Origin: Thermoleophilia bacterium
GTDB lineage: Bacteria; Actinomycetota; Thermoleophilia; Gaiellales; SKUG01
NCBI GenBank assembly: GCA_020438525.1
Contig: JAGQUL010000319.1
Location: forward strand, 1-6,379
Reading direction: 5' to 3'
Length of the DNA: 6,379 nt
In this document: positions 1-4,684 of the stretch, piece after piece
How the letters are laid out: each line of letters begins with the position of its first letter
Position numbering within the stretch: position 1 is the stretch's first letter
Notes under the pieces: model-generated
The model's database searches: none
What the model was told of the DNA's origin: nothing
Seen by the model: the letters and a program-made list of their open reading frames with translations, nothing else
Made by a program: the position numbers and the translations under genes

Positions 1-74
1 GATCCGCGAAACCCCCGAAACGGCGAGGATCCACCTGTCGATGCGGGATTTCCGCGCGCCTCGGTCCCGTCGGG

Positions 75-120
75 AGTTTCGCATCTCATTGTCGGAAACC
101 GGCAATACGATGCGAAACTC
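75..120. repeat. Palindromic repeat, copy 1 (R1)
   Basis: A 46-bp element that folds into a long hairpin. The outer arms 72-85 and 109-122 pair perfectly over 14 bp, with GTTTCGCAT on the left and ATGCGAAAC on the right. After a 2x2 mismatch an inner arm 88-95 pairs with 99-106 (8 bp, one T-G wobble) around an AAA triloop. It differs from copy 2 at 2 of 46 positions. No T-tract follows, so it is not a classical terminator. It resembles intergenic palindromic (REP- or MITE-like) repeats; the family is unknown to me. Confidence 0.8.
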
Positions 121-157
121 CCTCGCCAGCGCGACCGAGATCGACCCATCGCGACCA
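121..157. repeat. Direct repeat S1 between R1 and R2
   Basis: The 37 bp between R1 and R2 recur almost exactly at 287-324, after R3, with a single C inserted in a C-run. R1+S1 and R3+S1' are therefore two copies of a roughly 84-bp composite unit lying 166 bp apart. The 37 bp between R2 and R3 (204-240) are unrelated. Confidence 0.75.
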
Positions 158-203
158 GGTTTCGCATCTCACTGTCGGAAACCGGCAATACGATGCGAAA
201 CTC
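158..203. repeat. Palindromic repeat, copy 2 (R2)
   Basis: Second 46-bp copy, exactly 83 bp downstream of copy 1. The outer stem 159-168 / 192-201 is perfect over 10 bp. The inner stem 173-178 / 182-187 has one T-G wobble and the same AAA loop. A T-to-C change relative to copy 1 (position 172) creates a C-A mismatch, shortening the inner stem. The sequence after it (204-240) is unlike that after copies 1 and 3. Confidence 0.8.
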
Positions 204-240
204 GATCACCGAACCGTCGCCAACCAACCAGCCACGCGGA

Positions 241-286
241 AGTTTCGCATCTCACTGTCGGAAATCGGCAATACAATGCGGAACTT
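241..286. repeat. Palindromic repeat, copy 3 (R3), diverged
   Basis: Third copy, again exactly 83 bp on, differing from copy 2 at 5 of 46 positions. The outer arms 238-250 / 276-288 still pair over 13 bp, with one T-G wobble. One stem pair that is G-C in copy 1 (74/120) is A-T here (240/286), a compensatory double change. The inner stem 256-261 / 265-270 keeps pairing through G-T wobbles. It ends about 50 bp from the stop codon of the minus-strand gene at 337-630 and would lie in that gene's 3' untranslated region if transcription reads through. Confidence 0.75.
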
Positions 287-324
287 CCTCGCCAGCGCGA
301 CCGAGATCGACCCCATCGCGACCA
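287..324. repeat. Direct repeat S1' after R3
   Basis: A second copy of 121-157 with one extra C. It ends 12 bp before the stop codon (337-339) of the minus-strand membrane protein gene, so the repeat cluster abuts that gene's 3' end. No fourth palindrome follows at the expected 83-bp step. Confidence 0.75.
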
Positions 325-336
325 GTGCCAGCGGGC

Positions 337-630
337 TCAGCCCTGGACGCCGCCCCCGGACGCCTCGACGCGGTTGAGCGCCGCCTCCATCTGGTCCACG
401 TCCCCCGACGCGAGCGCATCCGAGAGCACCTGCGAGTCGCTCGGGCCCCCCAGGCCCGGCAGCTGGTTGGTGGTCTCGTCGTTGCCCATGAAGTACTCCG
501 TGCCGAACGAGTACGCCTCCAGATGGATCAATCCGTTGAGCAGGACCCACATCACGCCGGCGAACAGCAGGATCAGCGGCAGGCGAGCCAGGATCACGTA
601 GAAGGCATCGGAAGCGGAGCGAATGGCCAT
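337..630 (-). CDS. Small single-helix membrane protein, unknown function
   Basis: Unrecognised 97-residue protein. The N-terminal part (about residues 12-34, with ILARLPLILLFAGVMWVLL inside) is a single strong transmembrane helix preceded by a short arginine-containing segment. The following 60 residues are hydrophilic. They contain a Gly/Pro-rich linker (about 57-64) and a predicted helix with heptad-like spacing (about 65-89), ending in a glycine-rich tail. It is probably membrane-anchored with a small soluble domain; sidedness cannot be told. The start ATG (628-630) has GAAAGG on the minus strand, 10 nt upstream. The frame stays open further upstream, but that part is antisense to the next gene. 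A consensus-like TTGACA lies about 100 bp upstream. Its 3' end faces the palindromic repeats. No homologue comes to mind. Confidence 0.65.
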   Translation of the reverse strand: MAIRSASDAFYVILARLPLILLFAGVMWVLLNGLIHLEAYSFGTEYFMGNDETTNQLPGLGGPSDSQVLSDALASGDVDQMEAALNRVEASGGGVQG

Positions 631-663
631 GGGGGAGGCACCTTTCGGGGGAAAAGGTTCGAT

Positions 664-705
664 GTTGGATGCGAATCCGTCGGCAATCCGACGTGCATAT
701 GCAAC
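664..705 (-). other. Leader hairpin upstream of the 97-residue gene
   Basis: An interrupted inverted repeat. A perfect 6-bp core (678-683 with 688-693, 4-nt loop) is extended by a 4-bp stem (669-672 with 695-698) and another 4 bp (664-667 with 702-705). It lies between the proposed promoter and the start at 630, so it would sit at the 5' end of that mRNA. It could be an RNA structure or an operator. No known riboswitch is recognised. Confidence 0.4.
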
Positions 706-706
706 C

Positions 707-735
707 AAGTTCCGACGAAACCGCCCGCGTGTCAA
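707..735 (-). promoter_or_regulatory. Putative promoter of the 97-residue gene
   Basis: On the minus strand a perfect TTGACA (-35, 730-735) is followed after 17 bp by GAACTT (707-712). That hexamer is a weak -10, but it keeps the A at position 2 and T at position 6. Transcription would begin near 700, giving a leader of about 70 nt that contains the hairpin at 664-705. The -35 is convincing; the -10 is not. Confidence 0.35.
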
Positions 736-808
736 CGCGAATTTCACGATCCATTGCCGCGAAACGGCCACGAAGCGGCCCACTTCCACGCTCCCATGCG
801 CCCTGTCA

Positions 809-823
809 TAGGGTGCGGGCATG
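809..823 (+). promoter_or_regulatory. -10 box TAGGGT for a probable leaderless start
   Basis: TAGGGT at 809-814 fits the actinobacterial TANNNT -10 pattern. The A of the ATG at 821 lies 7 nt after its last base, where transcription would be expected to start. There is no purine-rich ribosome binding site upstream of 821. Together these suggest leaderless transcription of the membrane protein gene. No clear -35 is visible. Confidence 0.5.
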
Positions 824-1654
824 CCAGATCCCACCATCGCAATCGCCGTCGTGGCGCTGATCGCGCTCGTCGAGGCGACCCCTGCCGTGCGCATCCCCAC
901 CGGCATGCTGCTCGCGATCGCGCTGCTCGCCTCGGGCGCGGAGCTGCTCGCGATCGCGCTGCTCGGCGCCGTGGGCGTGATGATCGCCCGCCTGTCGCTC
1001 GCGCTCGCCGCCCGCTCCGGCCGCGACCACATCCGCCGCCCCTCCCCCGCCGCGCAGGCCCAGCGCGATGCCCTGCGCGCACACCTGTCGCGCTCCCCCG
1101 CGTACGCGCGCACCACCTTCGTGCTCGCCGCGCTGCCCGGCGTGCCGGCCGGATTCGTGTTCCCGCTGCTCGGCGCGATGCGAGCGCCGCTGTGGCCCGC
1201 GCTCGCCGGCACGGTCGTGGGTCGCGTGCCGGTGCTGGCGATCACCGCCGCGTTCTTCACGTGGGTCGGCCGGCTGCTCGCCGACTCCGACGACCAGGCG
1301 GCGATCGCCCTGGCGTTCATCGCGATCGCGATGTTCGCGGTGCGCATGATCAGCGACATCGACTGGCAGCACCGAGCCGAGACCGGCGAGTGGCGGATCC
1401 GCAGTTCCGCCGATCCGATGACGCGGATGACCATGATGTTCGGCGAGGGCGGCGCGCGCCGGCCCGACCAGCAGAACCCGTGGGGTCAGGCGAACGGCGG
1501 CTCGTCGTCGTCGCACTTCTCCGCGGAGGATTCCGACATCGTCGAGGGTGAGCTGCTCGGCGAGGAGGTCGATGGGGACGACGACGACCCGGGCTCGGGC
1601 AGCGACGACGATCCCCCTGCCGCGCTGCCGCCGTCGGGTGCGGCACCGGCGTAG
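821..1654 (+). CDS. VTT/DedA-like (SNARE-associated type) membrane protein with acidic tail
   Basis: A 277-residue polytopic membrane protein. Hydrophobic segments lie at about residues 5-22, 27-63, 98-118, 124-150 and 158-177. The central block, with PGVPAG (106-111), LLGAMR (116-121) and TVVGRVP (131-137), resembles the core of the VTT domain of the DedA and TVP38/TMEM64 families, in which a PG motif is followed by a Gly-rich turn and a G-R/P motif. Those families include lipid flippases or scramblases; the match here is by pattern only, and this protein is short for them. Residues 185-277 are soluble, ending in an Asp/Glu-rich, apparently disordered tail (236-264). The final 56 codons overlap an opposite-strand gene. 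The ATG at 821 is preferred because of the -10 box placed for a leaderless start. A generic membrane protein is the alternative. Confidence 0.7.
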   Translation: MPDPTIAIAVVALIALVEATPAVRIPTGMLLAIALLASGAELLAIALLGAVGVMIARLSLALAARSGRDHIRRPSPAAQAQRDALRAHLSRSPAYARTTFVLAALPGVPAGFVFPLLGAMRAPLWPALAGTVVGRVPVLAITAAFFTWVGRLLADSDDQAAIALAFIAIAMFAVRMISDIDWQHRAETGEWRIRSSADPMTRMTMMFGEGGARRPDQQNPWGQANGGSSSSHFSAEDSDIVEGELLGEEVDGDDDDPGSGSDDDPPAALPPSGAAPA

Positions 1655-1854
1655 CCCACGCACGCCAGCACCGGCAGCGGCGGGTACTTCGCAAAGCGCG
1701 GATCGTCGCCCGCTCGTCGGCACAGCGAGAACGCGGATCCGCGACCGCTCGTCACGACGCGCTGGAAGCTGCATGAATTGCATAGTCCGGCGCCCGGAAC
1801 GCGCTGTCGCGCCGATCCGTCGGGATCCTGGCTGGTGTGATGGCCGTGCTGCAT
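1486..1854 (-). CDS. Four-cysteine small protein (putative zinc-binding), with low-complexity tail
   Basis: A 122-residue reading frame with a conserved-looking core at residues 25-68. C25-x2-C28 is followed by QRVVTSGRGSAFSLC (C45), then DPRFAKYPPLPVLACVGY with C65. This C-x2-C / C / C arrangement and the DPRF-x-KYP-x-LPVL-x-C-x-GY ending recall small uncharacterised Cys4 proteins in actinobacterial genomes; I recall the pattern, not a named family. Zinc binding is inferred from the four cysteines. The core (1651-1782) lies outside the plus-strand gene, and its last Tyr codon overlaps that gene's stop codon. The remaining 54 residues are Ser/Pro/Asp-rich and antisense to that gene's acidic tail, so they may be a run-on. 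The only in-frame start near the core is the ATG at 1852-1854. The ribosome binding site is weak, and the start is uncertain. Confidence 0.55.
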   Translation of the reverse strand: MQHGHHTSQDPDGSARQRVPGAGLCNSCSFQRVVTSGRGSAFSLCRRAGDDPRFAKYPPLPVLACVGYAGAAPDGGSAAGGSSSLPEPGSSSSPSTSSPSSSPSTMSESSAEKCDDDEPPFA

Positions 1855-1873
1855 GATTCGTCGCCCGCGTGGG

Positions 1874-1881
1874 AATGCTAT
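1874..1881. promoter_or_regulatory. Possible shared -10 element of a divergent gene pair
   Basis: Only 34 bp separate the divergent starts at 1854 (minus) and 1889 (plus). In this gap the minus strand reads TAGCAT (1875-1880, TANNNT type, 20 nt before the minus ATG). The plus strand reads TGCTAT (1876-1881), ending 7 nt before the plus ATG and so placed for a leaderless start. The two boxes overlap on opposite strands. The call rests on spacing and pattern only. Confidence 0.3.
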
Positions 1882-1888
1882 CGGGGCC

Positions 1889-3661
1889 ATGCAGCGCGAT
1901 CCTGTCCCATTCGAAGGCGACGAGGACCCGCTCGAGGGGGCGTTGGGGGACCTGGGGGACCTTGCCGAGCTCGAGCAGCGGTTCGCCATGCTCGATGCTC
2001 GCATCCGCGATCGCGGGTCGCGCTCGAGCGATGCTGCCGATCGCGACGCGGACGACGACGACCCGTTCGTCGACATCGCGCGGGCGCTTCGCGAGCATCG
2101 GGCGCAGGTCGGCGAGCCCGAGGCGCGCGCCGACGCAGACGAGGATTCGGGCAGCGGCGGCGACGAGCACGACCACGACGTGCACGACGCGGCGCTCGAG
2201 GATCACGATTCGGAGTTCGGCGACGACGAGGACGACGACGATCCGGTCGCGGCGGAGATCGAGGAGCGTTGCCAGGACGCGCTCGACGCGCTCGAGGTGG
2301 ACGACGTGTCGCTCGCGCGCGAGATCGCGATGGGCGCGGTTCGGCTCGACGACGAGCATCCGTTCCCGATGTTCGTGCTCGGGCTGGTCGCCGAGCGCGA
2401 GGGCGACCTGGACACGGCGCGCGACATGGCGGAGCTGAGCCTGCGCACCGCGGGAACGAACCCGGATGCGATCGGGCTGCGCGCGCACATCCACGTGCGC
2501 CAGAACGAGCTTGCGGAGGCCGAGGCGCTGCTGCGCTACGGGATCGCGCACAACCCCGACGAGGCGGCGCTGCACGAGGGGCTCGCGCGGGTGGCGCTGG
2601 CTCGCGGCAAGCACGACGAGGCCGTGAAGTCGGCGGCGGCGGCGCTGCGGATCGAGCCGGCGAACTCGGGTGCGCTCGCGGTGCGCGCTGCGGCGCTCGA
2701 GGAGGGCGGCGACCGTGGGGCGCTGCTCGCGGTGTTGCGGCAGGGCGTGCAGCTGCACCCGGAGGATCCGTACGCGATGGTCGAGCTCGCGGGCGTGGAG
2801 ATGGAGCACGGCAACATCGACCGTGCTCGGATGCTGCTGGTTCGAGCGCAGCGGCTGGCGCCGCGCGACCAGGAGATCGTGGACGTGCGCGCGCTCGTCG
2901 AGCACGTGTACGAGCGGCCGCTGCTGCGCCCGGTTCCGGGACTGATGCGGTGGCTGCACGACTTCCCGGGCGGGCTGGCGGGATTCCTCGTGGGGTTCGT
3001 GGTGGCGGCGCTGCCGCTGCACGCACTGGCGATGGTGAATCCCGACTACCGCGTGCCGGCGATCGCGGTGATCGCGGCGTGGGGCAGCGTGGCGCTCTAT
3101 GCGTGGCTCGCTCCCGTGGTGCTGACGCACCGCCTCAACCAGCGCGCGGCGATCGGCACGGTCGAGCGCGTCGAGGAGGAGCTGCGCGACCCGCTCGTGG
3201 GAATGCCGGCGACCGAGCGGATCACCGATGCGATCTCGATGCTCGGCGCGGCGCACGATCGTCGCGGGGCTGCACGGTTCACGGCGCTCGCGGCGCGGCG
3301 CGCCCAGGTGCACGGGCAACGTTCGCTCGCGCCGGGCGCCGAGGTGGCGGCGGAGATCGCGCCGCTGCTCGATGCGCTCGCGCGCCGGCTGAACGGGGTG
3401 GCGGCGCGGGTGCGCTCGCTGCTGGTATCGGTTGCGGTGCTGCCGCGGGTGTTCGTGGCGATCGCCACGGGTGCCGCGATCATGGCGCCGGCGCTGGCGC
3501 GCGCCACCGACGTGCCGCTGCTCGGCTGGCACGCGATCGCACTGGTGGCCGTGGCGTGCGCGTGGCTGCTCATGCTCGTCGAGCGCGCGTGGACGCGCGA
3601 CCTCGAAGCGGCCCTCGCCACGATCCGCCTCACGGCGGGCTCGACCACGTCACGCGGCTGA
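1889..3661 (+). CDS. TPR-repeat membrane protein with acidic N-terminal region
   Basis: A 590-residue protein of unknown role. Residues 1-120 are very acidic and probably disordered, with Asp runs near 54-58 and 112-118 and a His/Asp-rich stretch at 92-108 that might bind divalent metal. Residues about 120-335 form consecutive helical pairs of TPR type, with spaced Ala/Gly/Leu and the turn residues N-P and H-P-E-D-P. Four transmembrane helices are predicted at about 361-383, 389-412, 513-536 and 544-565, separated by a soluble helical loop (413-512). TPR arrays usually scaffold protein complexes, so a membrane-attached adaptor is the likeliest role. The ATG at 1889 is chosen because an overlapping -10-like box fits a leaderless start and the acidic domain begins at once. 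An in-frame ATG at 1853 would add 12 mostly basic residues. The next gene converges on it after 65 bp. Confidence 0.75.
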   Translation: MQRDPVPFEGDEDPLEGALGDLGDLAELEQRFAMLDARIRDRGSRSSDAADRDADDDDPFVDIARALREHRAQVGEPEARADADEDSGSGGDEHDHDVHDAALEDHDSEFGDDEDDDDPVAAEIEERCQDALDALEVDDVSLAREIAMGAVRLDDEHPFPMFVLGLVAEREGDLDTARDMAELSLRTAGTNPDAIGLRAHIHVRQNELAEAEALLRYGIAHNPDEAALHEGLARVALARGKHDEAVKSAAAALRIEPANSGALAVRAAALEEGGDRGALLAVLRQGVQLHPEDPYAMVELAGVEMEHGNIDRARMLLVRAQRLAPRDQEIVDVRALVEHVYERPLLRPVPGLMRWLHDFPGGLAGFLVGFVVAALPLHALAMVNPDYRVPAIAVIAAWGSVALYAWLAPVVLTHRLNQRAAIGTVERVEEELRDPLVGMPATERITDAISMLGAAHDRRGAARFTALAARRAQVHGQRSLAPGAEVAAEIAPLLDALARRLNGVAARVRSLLVSVAVLPRVFVAIATGAAIMAPALARATDVPLLGWHAIALVAVACAWLLMLVERAWTRDLEAALATIRLTAGSTTSRG

Positions 3662-3666
3662 GCCTG

Positions 3667-3685
3667 CTCGGGCGTTCGCGCCGAG
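3667..3685. terminator. Hairpin between convergent genes, possible bidirectional terminator
   Basis: Five bases after the TPR gene's stop, CTCGG pairs with CCGAG (3667-3671 / 3681-3685). Two more C-G pairs follow beyond a single bulged G, closing a TTCG loop. No T-run follows on either strand. It lies in the 65-bp gap between convergent stops, where a terminator is expected, but may be intrinsic only weakly or not at all. Confidence 0.3.
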
Positions 3686-3726
3686 GCATCGGTCGTCGTC
3701 GCTTACCCGCCCCTGCTGGAGCTCGA

Positions 3727-4473
3727 TCAGCCCGCCACGAGCGCTGCGTGCCGCTCCTGGGCGGCCGCGATCAGGTCGCGCACGCCCTGCTCGTCGCCGG
3801 CGCGAAGCAGCTCGATCGGGTCCGGCGAGCCATTGACGATCTGCTCGAAGAACTCCTTGCGATCGTCGTAGGTCGGCAGCGTGCCCTTGGCCCAGGCGCG
3901 CACCTCGTTGAGCAGCCCGGCGAGCTGCGCGTACTCGGTGCCGAACAGGTCGGAGATCTCGCGCTTCATGCGCTTGGCGAGCGCCGGTGATGCGCCACGC
4001 GTGCTGATCGCCACGCTGATCGGGCCGGTGCGGATGATCGCCGGCAGGATGAAGTTGCACAGCGGCGGCACGTCCACGATGTTCACGAGCATCGACCGCG
4101 CCTCCGCCTCCTCGTAGATGCGGATGTTCGTGTCGGTCGAGTCGGTGCAGGCGATCACCATCAGGTTGCCTTCGAGGTCGGTCGACTCGTAGTCGCGCTT
4201 CGACCACTCGATCGACCCCTCGTTCGCGAGCTCCTCCACCTCCGGCAGCACCTCGGGGCTCACCACGTGCACCTTGGCACCACAGGCGAGCAGGCCCTCG
4301 GTCTTCTCCAGGCCGAGGTGGCCACCACCCACGACGAGCGCGCCGCGCCCCTTCAGGTTGAGGCACGCGATGTAGTGCGTGGTCGCGAGCATGTCCTTCG
4401 TGCAACGGTTGTCGCAGATGCCGATCTTGAACTGGCAGACGCACTCCTTGCCGGCGTAGGCAGCAGCGGGCAT
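3727..4473 (-). CDS. Precorrin-2 dehydrogenase / sirohydrochlorin ferrochelatase-like protein with Cys-rich N-terminal extension
   Basis: A 248-residue enzyme of siroheme synthesis, related to the N-terminal half of CysG, SirC and Met8p. This family oxidises precorrin-2 to sirohydrochlorin with NAD+, and some members also insert iron. The Rossmann fold starts at about residue 44 with [13 protein letters not shown] (the family's GGG-x4-K). VIACTD (106-111) and NIVDVP (131-136) follow; D134 aligns with the catalytic Asp (Asp104 of CysG). [14 protein letters not shown] (156-169) is the family's IST-G-SP-LA motif. The C-terminal helical part follows. No uroporphyrinogen methyltransferase domain is fused. 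Residues 1-27 are extra: C11, C13, C20 and C24 form C-x-C-x6-C-x3-C, which family members usually lack. The start is firm: GAGGAG lies 6 nt upstream of the ATG. Dehydrogenase identity is strong; ferrochelatase activity is inferred. Confidence 0.93.
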   Translation of the reverse strand: MPAAAYAGKECVCQFKIGICDNRCTKDMLATTHYIACLNLKGRGALVVGGGHLGLEKTEGLLACGAKVHVVSPEVLPEVEELANEGSIEWSKRDYESTDLEGNLMVIACTDSTDTNIRIYEEAEARSMLVNIVDVPPLCNFILPAIIRTGPISVAISTRGASPALAKRMKREISDLFGTEYAQLAGLLNEVRAWAKGTLPTYDDRKEFFEQIVNGSPDPIELLRAGDEQGVRDLIAAAQERHAALVAG

Positions 4474-4479
4474 GTGGGG

Positions 4480-4485
4480 CTCCTC
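4480..4485 (-). promoter_or_regulatory. Ribosome binding site fixing the siroheme gene's start
   Basis: GAGGAG on the minus strand, 6 nt before the ATG at 4473. An internal in-frame Met28 would start the protein where ordinary family members start. There the AAGGA lies only 1 nt from the ATG, too close to serve. The site therefore supports translation of the Cys-rich extension. Confidence 0.75.
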
Positions 4486-4508
4486 GTCGGGGAATTCGGG
4501 GCCGTGGA

Positions 4509-4517
4509 AGCGTAGCA
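4509..4517 (-). promoter_or_regulatory. Extended -10 promoter of the siroheme gene
   Basis: The minus strand reads TGCTACGCT, an extended -10 (TGn) fused to TACGCT, a good TANNNT box. Transcription would start about 29 nt before the ATG, leaving room for the GAGGAG site. No TTGACA-like -35 is visible at 16-18 bp, which an extended -10 can tolerate. Confidence 0.5.
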
Positions 4518-4537
4518 GCCCATGCGATCGCCCGATG

Positions 4538-4559
4538 CGGCCGCACGTCGGCCGTTTTT
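4538..4559 (+). terminator. Intrinsic terminator with no upstream plus-strand gene
   Basis: CGGCCG (4538-4543) and CGGCCG (4549-4554) form a 6-bp GC-only stem with a 5-nt loop, followed at once by TTTTT (4555-4559). This is the only textbook stem-plus-T-run seen in this GC-rich window. It points along the plus strand, yet the gene to its left is on the minus strand. It lies 125 bp before the start at 4685. It may end an unseen short or antisense transcript, or act as an attenuator in that gene's leader. Confidence 0.55.
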
Positions 4560-4670
4560 CGACGCACCGTCACGCGCCTCGAGACCCGACATCCGGGAGA
4601 CGGGATCGCGCTCGCATCGCGGGCGCACCAGCACGGCTCGTCGGCCTCGGGCCGGCGGATCGATGCACAC

Positions 4671-4676
4671 GGGGGA
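4671..4676 (+). promoter_or_regulatory. Ribosome binding site for the DUF4157-like gene
   Basis: GGGGGA ends 8 nt before the ATG at 4685 and decides this start. No TANNNT -10 box is found between the terminator at 4538-4559 and the start, so the promoter was not located. Confidence 0.6.
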
Positions 4677-4684
4677 CGACGACC

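Noticed and set aside
1..71. A truncated repeat unit at the left edge
   Set aside because: Short GCGAAAC- and GATGCGG-like pieces are present, but not at the 83-bp register and without a stem. I see nothing supportable here.
75..286. CRISPR array (three repeats of 46 bp, two 37-bp spacers)
   Set aside because: The repeats are full-length palindromes differing by 2-5 bases. The first spacer recurs after the last repeat, there are only three units, and no cas gene is in the window. A palindromic repeat cluster fits better.
736..780. A further degenerate copy of the palindromic repeat
   Set aside because: Shared scraps (TTTC, CATTG, GAAAC) align only with several gaps and form no comparable hairpin.
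337..1434. 365-codon version of the small membrane protein
   Set aside because: Everything upstream of the ATG at 630 is low-complexity antisense of the VTT-like gene or promoter DNA. A ribosome binding site and a -35 box support the short form.
193..1551. 452-codon plus-strand open frame
   Set aside because: It crosses the repeats and the antisense of the 97-residue gene, then reads the VTT-like gene out of frame. The product is an Arg-rich string.
806..3532. 908-codon minus-strand open frame
   Set aside because: Its product is an Arg/His-rich low-complexity string lying antisense to two better-supported genes. It is a typical GC-rich shadow frame.
1837..3990. 717-codon plus-strand open frame
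   Set aside because: Its product is Arg/Gly/Ala repeats out of frame with the TPR protein, and it runs into the antisense of the siroheme gene. Shadow frame.
4390..4392. Met28 as start of the siroheme enzyme
   Set aside because: It would give the usual family length. However, its purine run is only 1 nt from the ATG, whereas the upstream ATG has GAGGAG at 6 nt spacing.
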